The position numbers were made by a program, and so were the translations under genes. Under the pieces are notes generated by a model. The model did not search any database and had not been told where the DNA came from. It saw nothing but the letters and a program-made list of their open reading frames with translations. Source: Candidatus Moranbacteria bacterium GW2011_GWA2_39_41 (lineage in GTDB: Bacteria > Patescibacteriota > Minisyncoccia > Moranbacterales > UBA2206). Taken from it: DNA of 36,091 nucleotides. Positions 31,372 to 36,091 of this stretch are shown here, piece by piece; position 1 is the first letter of the stretch, and each line of letters opens with the position of its first letter. The DNA lies in assembly GCA_000995125.1 (NCBI GenBank), contig LBXA01000003.1:1-36091 (forward strand), given 5' to 3'.

Positions 31372-32496
31372 TTAATCTTTATTCAACAAGTTATCCACAG
31401 TTTGCTCAGGATTTGTATTTGTCACTGCCGGAATCAGTTTGTCTATAATTGATTGCAAAGTCATCTTAGTTGTTCCAATGAGGAGTTGTTTGTCGGTTAG
31501 CGTATAATCAATGGATAGATCTTCTGGAGAGATTATGTTTTGGTATCGAATATCTAAGCCATTATATATGTTTTTACCAAAAGCAGTTTGTGGCAATTTA
31601 TAGTCTGCGGGCAACAGAATTGGTTCAAGATTTTTAGCAAGTAGCAACTCTTCTTCCAAAAGAACAGTCTGCAGCTTTTCATTTTTGATAAAATCGATTG
31701 CAAGTCCAAGCCCAATAACGCCATTATCATTAAATATGAAGAGACTAAAATTTTTATTTAAAGCAGCTAAGATATTTTTAGATAATGTGAAGCCAATTAT
31801 ATTGGAAAATGTTGCAAAATCGATTGGATTGTTTTGTGAATCAGCGATTGCGAACTCAATAGGTTTGGTTATAGCTGACTTTTTGATATCTTCCGCATAT
31901 TGACTGATAATTTTTTTAATTTGAGAGTTGTTGATGGTAGATGTATCTACAATTAGATAATTCGGTTTATCATTGGAAAAGCTGAGCTCTGGTGTGTACG
32001 CAGTCTCGGTATTTGGCGTAGTTTTTACCTCTAGACTTGGTTCAGTCGTCGCGTCACTTTGACGAGTAATCGCAAAATAATAATACGCGCTTACGCCTAA
32101 AAACAACAACAGCACTCCAGCAATAATTGTAAAAATTTTAGGGCTAGTTGGCTTTTGGGATATATCTTTTGTGATTGGTAATGTTTTTGTGGGAATTGGG
32201 TTGGATGTTGGCATAGTAACTTTTGTAGCAGCAGTGTCCTTAACTGGTGTGGAAACTTTCACGGGCACTTCTGTGCTGAAAAAAGGGCTACTTTTTTGTT
32301 TTTCAGTGACATTTTTGGATATTGTTTGTGTTTCGATTGGCTGTCCTTGTTTGTCGGGGTGTTCTATCTCTTCGATATCTTTAGCCATTGTATAAATAGG
32401 AATATCTTCAATTTTTAAATCTTCGTCTTGGTTAAAATTTTGTTGGTGAGTATTGGCTTCTTTCGCAGTAGCGAAGACATTTTGATTTTTAGTCAT
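31372..32496 (-). CDS. Hypothetical single-pass membrane protein
   Basis: The 374-residue protein has a cytosolic, charged and Thr/Pro-rich N-terminal part (1-120), one membrane helix (about 121-142, FTIIAGVLLLFLGVSAYYYFA) and an extracytoplasmic C-terminal domain (about 150-374) with TPELSFSNDKPNYLIVDTS and repeated beta-alpha patterns. No family is recognised. It lies 107 bp downstream of pnp, beyond the pnp terminator, and upstream of the RNA gene. A DnaA-box-like TTATCCACA lies inside its last codons, which is probably coincidental. Confidence 0.7.
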   Translation of the reverse strand: MTKNQNVFATAKEANTHQQNFNQDEDLKIEDIPIYTMAKDIEEIEHPDKQGQPIETQTISKNVTEKQKSSPFFSTEVPVKVSTPVKDTAATKVTMPTSNPIPTKTLPITKDISQKPTSPKIFTIIAGVLLLFLGVSAYYYFAITRQSDATTEPSLEVKTTPNTETAYTPELSFSNDKPNYLIVDTSTINNSQIKKIISQYAEDIKKSAITKPIEFAIADSQNNPIDFATFSNIIGFTLSKNILAALNKNFSLFIFNDNGVIGLGLAIDFIKNEKLQTVLLEEELLLAKNLEPILLPADYKLPQTAFGKNIYNGLDIRYQNIISPEDLSIDYTLTDKQLLIGTTKMTLQSIIDKLIPAVTNTNPEQTVDNLLNKD

Positions 32497-32550
32497 TTTT
32501 TTTGTTTTAATCCTGCACCTTATGTTTGCAAGAAGATATTTTTAAAAAAT

Positions 32551-32582
32551 AAAATAGAGACAATTTTACTTGTCTCTATTTT
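32551..32582 (-). terminator. Rho-independent terminator after pnp
   Basis: A perfect 12-bp stem (AAAATAGAGACA / TGTCTCTATTTT) with an 8-base loop, followed on the minus strand by ATTTTTT. It lies 21 bp beyond the pnp stop codon. Confidence 0.88.
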
Positions 32583-32603
32583 ACAATAAAAATCTATTTT
32601 TGG

Positions 32604-34721
32604 CTACTCAACTTTTTTTGCTGCCGCTTTCATAGAAAGATTGATGCGTCCTTGAGCGTCAATTTCTTTCACCTTGACTGGTACGATGTCTCCGACTGAG
32701 ACAATATCTTCAACTTTTTCCACGCGTGCTTCAGCTAGTTCGGAAATGTGGATCAAACCTTCTTGTCCGGGAAGAATTTCCGCGAAAGCTCCAAAGGTCA
32801 TAATTTTAGTGACTTTCGCTTGGAACAATTCACCAGCTTTCACTTCATGAGTTAGGTTGTCAATCCATTCTTGCGCTTTTTTGGCAGCGATGGCATCTGG
32901 AGAAGTGATGAAAATTGATCCATCATCTTCAATATCAATCTGCACGCCTGTTTCATCGATAATAGCATTGATGATTTTGCCACCTGATCCAATCACATTG
33001 CGAATCTTGTCAGGATTGATATGCATAATCACAATTCTTGGGGCGTATTGGCTCATTTCGGCACGAGGTGTAGGAATAGCAGTGGTGATTTTTTCCATAA
33101 TTTCCATGCGGTTGCCTTTGGATTGAATGAGGACAGCTTTCAACATCTCCAAAGTCACACCTTGCACCTTCACATCCATTTGCAAGGCTGTGATTCCGAC
33201 AGTGGTTCCAGCAGCTTTGAAATCCATGTCGCCATAATGATCTTCCAATCCTTGAATATCAGTCAAAACTTTGAACTTGCTATCGTTTGCTTGGTCAACG
33301 ATGATTCCCATGGCAATGCCAGACACGGGGCGCACAATTGGCACACCAGCATCCATCAAAGACAAGGTTGAACCACAAGTTGAAGCCATAGAAGAAGAGC
33401 CATTTGATTCCAGCACTTCAGAGACTAACAAAATAGTATATGGAAAAACTTCTTTGGCTGGCAACACTGGAATCAAAGCTTTTTCTGCCAAAGCGCCGTG
33501 TCCGATTTCTCTTCGTCCGGGACCGCGCATTGGTCGTACTTCACCCACTGAATATGGTGGGAAATTGTAATGATGGATATATCTTTTCTTCATATCAACT
33601 TCCATCGTGTCGATGATTTGTTCGTCTCCAGGGGAACCCAATGTGGTCACAGTCAAAGCTTGAGTTTCTCCACGAGTGAAAAGCCCGGTGCCATGAGTTC
33701 TTGGCAAAATACCAACTTGGCAATCAATGTGACGAATTTGATCAAGCTTGCGTCCATCTGGGCGTTGTTCTTTTTCCAAAATGTTCTTGTGGACGATCTC
33801 ATCAGAAACCTCTTCAAAAACTTGTTGGGCGATTTCTTTCAACTTGTCGATGCCTTCAGTGAAGTTGGCGGTGATATATTCACCAACTTTTTCGTTGATA
33901 GCTTTGGTTTTTTCTTCAATCACCACTTTGCTTGGATCATACAGTGCTGATTCAAGTCCTTCAGCCAACAAAATTTCTTTGACCTTAGCTTCAAATTCAG
34001 GAGTCCCTTGCAAAAGAGTTGGCACAGCCTTTTCTTTGCCAATTTCAGCTACAATTTCTTCAATGAAAGTTGCAATCTTGGTTATTGCTTCTTGTCCAAA
34101 AGCAAAAGCCTCAACAATAGTTTCTTCTGGCACTTCTTTGGCACCAGCTTCCAACATATTAATTTTGTCTTTTGTTCCAGAAATCACTAGATCCAATTTG
34201 CTATCAGCCAATTCACCATTGACTGGGTTCAAAATGAATTCACCATTTTCAGCTTGTGCCACACGCACCGCGGCCACTGGTCCATTCCAAGGAATGTTGG
34301 AGATTGCTAGGGCGGCTGAAGCTGCAATCACGGAAATTGTATCTGGATCATTTTCGCCGTCAATCGACAAAACAGTCACAATCACTTGGACTTCGTTTCG
34401 CATTCTGGCATTGAAAAGTGGGCGAATTGTTCGGTCTACCACGCGACCAGTCAAAACTGCGTCATCAGATGGACGACCTTCTCGCTTGATAAATCTTGAA
34501 CCTTTGATTTTGCCGGCAGCATAATATCTTTCCTCAAAATCAACCATCAATGGGAAATAACCACTGATGCGAGATGCTCCCTTGCTCATGGTGGCAGCTG
34601 CCAACACGACTGTGTCGCCATAGCGTACAGTTACAGACCCATTGGCTTGTTTCGCCAACAGACCGGTTTCGATCTCCAACACTCGGCCTCCAATTTGGAG
34701 TGACCATTTTTTTTGTGCCAT
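32604..34721 (-). CDS. pnp: Polyribonucleotide nucleotidyltransferase (PNPase)
   Basis: PNPase degrades RNA 3' to 5' using phosphate and can add tails in reverse. The 705 residues are normal for the family. The order is RNase PH domain 1 (YYAAGKIKGSRFIKREGRPSDDAVL ... VVDRTIRPLF), the all-helical linker, RNase PH domain 2 (EQRPDGRKLDQIRHIDCQVG ... THGTGLFTRGETQ ... YNFPPYSVGE), a KH domain with VIGSGGKIINAI (about 575-590) and an S1 domain (AKVTKIMTFGAFAEILPGQEGLIHIS ... INLSMKAA). A near-consensus promoter and a 150-base leader precede it. It acts in mRNA turnover with other nucleases. Confidence 0.97.
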   Translation of the reverse strand: MAQKKWSLQIGGRVLEIETGLLAKQANGSVTVRYGDTVVLAAATMSKGASRISGYFPLMVDFEERYYAAGKIKGSRFIKREGRPSDDAVLTGRVVDRTIRPLFNARMRNEVQVIVTVLSIDGENDPDTISVIAASAALAISNIPWNGPVAAVRVAQAENGEFILNPVNGELADSKLDLVISGTKDKINMLEAGAKEVPEETIVEAFAFGQEAITKIATFIEEIVAEIGKEKAVPTLLQGTPEFEAKVKEILLAEGLESALYDPSKVVIEEKTKAINEKVGEYITANFTEGIDKLKEIAQQVFEEVSDEIVHKNILEKEQRPDGRKLDQIRHIDCQVGILPRTHGTGLFTRGETQALTVTTLGSPGDEQIIDTMEVDMKKRYIHHYNFPPYSVGEVRPMRGPGRREIGHGALAEKALIPVLPAKEVFPYTILLVSEVLESNGSSSMASTCGSTLSLMDAGVPIVRPVSGIAMGIIVDQANDSKFKVLTDIQGLEDHYGDMDFKAAGTTVGITALQMDVKVQGVTLEMLKAVLIQSKGNRMEIMEKITTAIPTPRAEMSQYAPRIVIMHINPDKIRNVIGSGGKIINAIIDETGVQIDIEDDGSIFITSPDAIAAKKAQEWIDNLTHEVKAGELFQAKVTKIMTFGAFAEILPGQEGLIHISELAEARVEKVEDIVSVGDIVPVKVKEIDAQGRINLSMKAAAKKVE

Positions 34722-34873
34722 AAAAAGCGTTTAGCCCTGTACAAAGCACTAAATGTAAATTCAAAAGCCAGTGTTTAATCTCATTAAGCGCTAACTTTTG
34801 AGCTTACTAGTAGCTCAGACAAGGCAAATTATTAAATTATTAAGTTTACCCTTTTCTCTATTAGGGTGCTTAT

Positions 34874-34902
34874 AGATTAGCTTTTTTTAATAGCTTTGTC
34901 AA
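34874..34902 (-). promoter_or_regulatory. Predicted pnp promoter
   Basis: A perfect TTGACA, a 17-bp spacer and TAATCT on the minus strand, about 150 bp before the pnp start. The leader contains small hairpins such as GAGC-TACTAGTAA-GCTC. In E. coli, PNPase controls its own leader hairpin; whether that happens here is inference. Confidence 0.7.
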
Positions 34903-34913
34903 TCCAAACGAAA

Positions 34914-34933
34914 CAAAAACCCGCCGAAGCGAG
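34914..34933 (-). terminator. Rho-independent terminator after the NYN gene
   Basis: On the minus strand CTCGC-TTCG-GCGGG, a UUCG tetraloop stem, is followed by TTTTTG. It lies about 27 bp beyond the NYN-domain gene stop, just upstream of the pnp promoter. Confidence 0.75.
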
Positions 34934-34959
34934 TTAATGTAGTTAATGCTTGTATTTTT

Positions 34960-35457
34960 TTATATTAAAAACTTCTTCTTATCCGCGCTAATGTTGGTGA
35001 ATTCATCGACTTCTTCGACAAGCTTTGCGCTGGTTGATTCCAGGAAAGCCATGACTTCGACTCGGCATCCTGTGGTGCTTTGGATATATTTGACCAAGGG
35101 AATGTAGTCGCCGTCGCCACTCATCAAAATGATGACGTCGAGGCTTTTGCTCATTTTGATGGCGTCAACAGTGATTCCCACATCCCAGTCGCCCTTTTTG
35201 GCTCCACCAGGGAAGATTTGCAGGTCTTTGGTTTTGACTTCAAAACCTTGTTTGCCCAACGCTTCGAAGAATTTTTCTTCTTGGCCTTCCAAAGTCTTGA
35301 TGCCATAGGCGATGGCGCGGATGAGCTTGCGATCATCAACGCCAGCGGTCAAGAGTGCGCCAAAATTAGCCTTCTTTTTGTGCAGGACTTTGGCGGAATA
35401 ATAGAGGTTTTGGATATCGACGAGCACGCCGACACGTTGTTCTTTGAATTTTGACAT
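34960..35457 (-). CDS. NYN/LabA-like (DUF88) PIN-fold nuclease-like protein
   Basis: The 165-residue protein has a NYN domain of the LabA/DUF88 type: VGVLVDIQNLYYSA (first Asp about 13), DWDVGITVDAI (about 95-105) and IILMSGDGDYIPLVKYI (about 110-127), which form the acidic metal site of PIN-fold ribonucleases. The domain fills the whole protein. NYN proteins cut or bind RNA. It is encoded between rpsO and pnp, and a terminator separates it from pnp, so a role in RNA turnover is plausible by context. The upstream gap holds a repeat element. Confidence 0.88.
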   Translation of the reverse strand: MSKFKEQRVGVLVDIQNLYYSAKVLHKKKANFGALLTAGVDDRKLIRAIAYGIKTLEGQEEKFFEALGKQGFEVKTKDLQIFPGGAKKGDWDVGITVDAIKMSKSLDVIILMSGDGDYIPLVKYIQSTTGCRVEVMAFLESTSAKLVEEVDEFTNISADKKKFLI

Positions 35458-35480
35458 TTTTTTTTATTAAAAATTTACTT

Positions 35481-35579
35481 TGTCATTCCAGTGCGACCAA
35501 AGGAAGTGCCCTTGTGGTAAAAACGGAAATCTAGTATCGAAGCCTTGTGACTGGATTCCCGATCAGGTCGGGAATGACA
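35481..35579. repeat. MITE-like element with TGTCATTCC/GGAATGACA ends
   Basis: About 99 bp bounded by inverted 9-bp ends, with an inner palindrome (ATTCCCGA ... TCGGGAAT) near the right end that matches the shorter copy at 19542. It sits between the rpsO terminator and the NYN gene start. It codes for nothing visible. Short intergenic elements with GTCATTCC...GGAAT arms are common in bacteria; the identity here is by pattern only. Confidence 0.75.
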
Positions 35580-35584
35580 CTTAT

Positions 35585-35616
35585 AAAAAAATAAAAGCAG
35601 GCTTTCACCCGCTTTT
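35585..35616 (-). terminator. Rho-independent terminator after rpsO
   Basis: On the minus strand AAAAGCGGG-TGAAAG-CCTGCTTTT forms a 9-bp stem (one G-U pair), then ATTTTTT. It lies 8 bp beyond the rpsO stop. Confidence 0.85.
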
Positions 35617-35623
35617 ATAACAC

Positions 35624-35893
35624 TTATCCCTTGAGTTCAAGTTTTTTTACAATTGCTTTGTAATCCTTTTCATTGGTCTTCTGTAAATAAGTCATCAATC
35701 TTTTTCTTTTCGAGATCATTTTTAGCAAACCTCGTCTAGAATGGAAGTCTTTGGCATTTTTCTTCAAGTGAGAAGTCAATTGCTTGATTTTCTCGGTAAA
35801 GAGTGCGATTTGGTACTCTGGAGAACCAGTGTCCTTTTCGTGTCTTTTGACCTCAGCGGTCACCTTGGTCTTTTGCTTGTTTGTAAGCGCCAT
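35624..35893 (-). CDS. rpsO: 30S ribosomal protein S15
   Basis: S15 binds the central domain of 16S rRNA early in small-subunit assembly. I start at MALTNKQKTKV, seven residues into the track ORF, because this gives the canonical 89-residue protein. Signature segments are KRHEKDTGSPEYQIALFTEKI (about 16-36), LTSHLKKNAKDFHSRRGLLKMISKRKRLMTYLQ (about 40-72) and NEKDYKAIVKKLELKG. A predicted promoter and the right terminal repeat lie upstream. Linkage with pnp is the classical arrangement, here split by the NYN gene. Confidence 0.96.
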   Translation of the reverse strand: MALTNKQKTKVTAEVKRHEKDTGSPEYQIALFTEKIKQLTSHLKKNAKDFHSRRGLLKMISKRKRLMTYLQKTNEKDYKAIVKKLELKG

Positions 35894-35961
35894 ACTTTTT
35901 CGGCTAAACATGCGTTGGGCTAGGCCACAACCAATGTCTGCTAATAATTTATTACCTTTCT

Positions 35962-35990
35962 ATTGTAGCATATAAAATTAGTCTTGTCTA
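35962..35990 (-). promoter_or_regulatory. Predicted rpsO promoter
   Basis: TAGACA (5 of 6), a 17-bp spacer and TACAAT (5 of 6) on the minus strand, about 70 bp before the rpsO start. The right terminal repeat begins 5 bp upstream of the -35, the same spacing as the left repeat to the rpmH promoter. Confidence 0.65.
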
Positions 35991-35995
35991 GCAAT

Positions 35996-36091
35996 CGCAG
36001 TAACTCATCCAAAATCTAATGATTGCCCTAGTCGATTTATCATTTAAAATCTAATCTTGGAGATAGCTAAACAATTAAGGCTATCTCCATG
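35996..36091. repeat. Terminal inverted repeat, right copy
   Basis: Exact reverse complement of 1-96, including the terminal hairpin and both ATTAGATTTT copies. The match ends at the boundary 5 bp from the rpsO -35 box. Confidence 0.95.

Noticed and set aside
24122-31399. Replication origin
   Set aside because: Two isolated DnaA-box matches 7 kb apart, one inside a gene, and no box cluster or AT-rich unwinding repeats near rpmH in the window.
33748-34524. 258-residue plus-strand ORF
   Set aside because: It is antisense to pnp; its Ser-rich sequence is the usual shadow of a well-conserved gene in this frame.
1-36091. Linear plasmid or phage with hairpin telomeres
   Set aside because: Inverted ends with hairpins fit the idea, but the content (L34, RNase P protein, YidC, RsmA, PNPase, S15) is chromosomal and no phage or plasmid replication genes are present.

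Overview
The window is an AT-rich, compact bacterial chromosomal segment. It most likely comes from the Candidate Phyla Radiation (Patescibacteria), probably a Parcubacteria-type lineage. This is inferred from short proteins, tiny intergenic gaps, few clear Shine-Dalgarno sites, a PrgI/VirB4/VirB6-type secretion cluster with large hypothetical exported proteins, a YidC lacking the big periplasmic domain, and housekeeping genes typical of these genomes. I ran no database search, so the lineage is an inference.

Layout. (1) 1-96 and 35996-36091 are an exact 96-bp inverted repeat that forms both ends of the window. (2) 102-2037: ribosomal L34, RNase P protein, YidC and a KhpB/Jag-like RNA-binding protein, the usual origin-proximal set, here without dnaA. 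(3) 2169-7801: a translationally coupled surface-polysaccharide cluster with a flippase, two family 2 glycosyltransferases and two O-antigen ligase/polymerase-like proteins. (4) 24012 down to 7807 (minus): about 16 kb and 15 same-strand genes that look like one operon for a type IV secretion-like envelope machine. It holds a Ca-binding lipid-free exported protein, a VirB5-like protein, VirB6, PrgI (VirB3-like), a VirB4-head-like protein, VirB4 ATPase, membrane proteins, a degenerate CPBP protein, a giant surface protein, and two VirB2-like pilins fused to different cell-wall hydrolase domains (an SLT-type transglycosylase and an M15-type peptidase). A clear terminator closes it. (5) 24150-25790: a UbiA-family prenyltransferase with a long extra membrane domain. 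(6) 30574 down to 25831 (minus): YraN-like, DksA-like, LspA, ComM/YifB, a DUF348/G5/RlpA-like cell-wall protein and RsmA (KsgA). (7) 30620-31232: a strong promoter, about 560 nt of highly structured non-coding sequence and a terminator on the minus strand, i.e. a candidate large structured RNA that I do not recognise. (8) 35893 down to 31372: rpsO, a NYN-domain protein, pnp and a membrane protein.

The window also carries several families of short palindromic elements. The most striking is a 28-29 bp palindrome (GTAGAGACG...CGTCTCTAC, always followed by G when oriented) present six times. Three copies sit in frame inside three different proteins, including the essential-type rRNA methylase RsmA, and each adds the same decapeptide VETRHCLVST.

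The strongest candidates for something undescribed are the pilin-hydrolase fusion pair inside the secretion operon, the in-frame peptide-encoding palindrome, the roughly 560-nt RNA, and the terminal inverted repeat that abuts two ribosomal-protein promoters at identical spacing.
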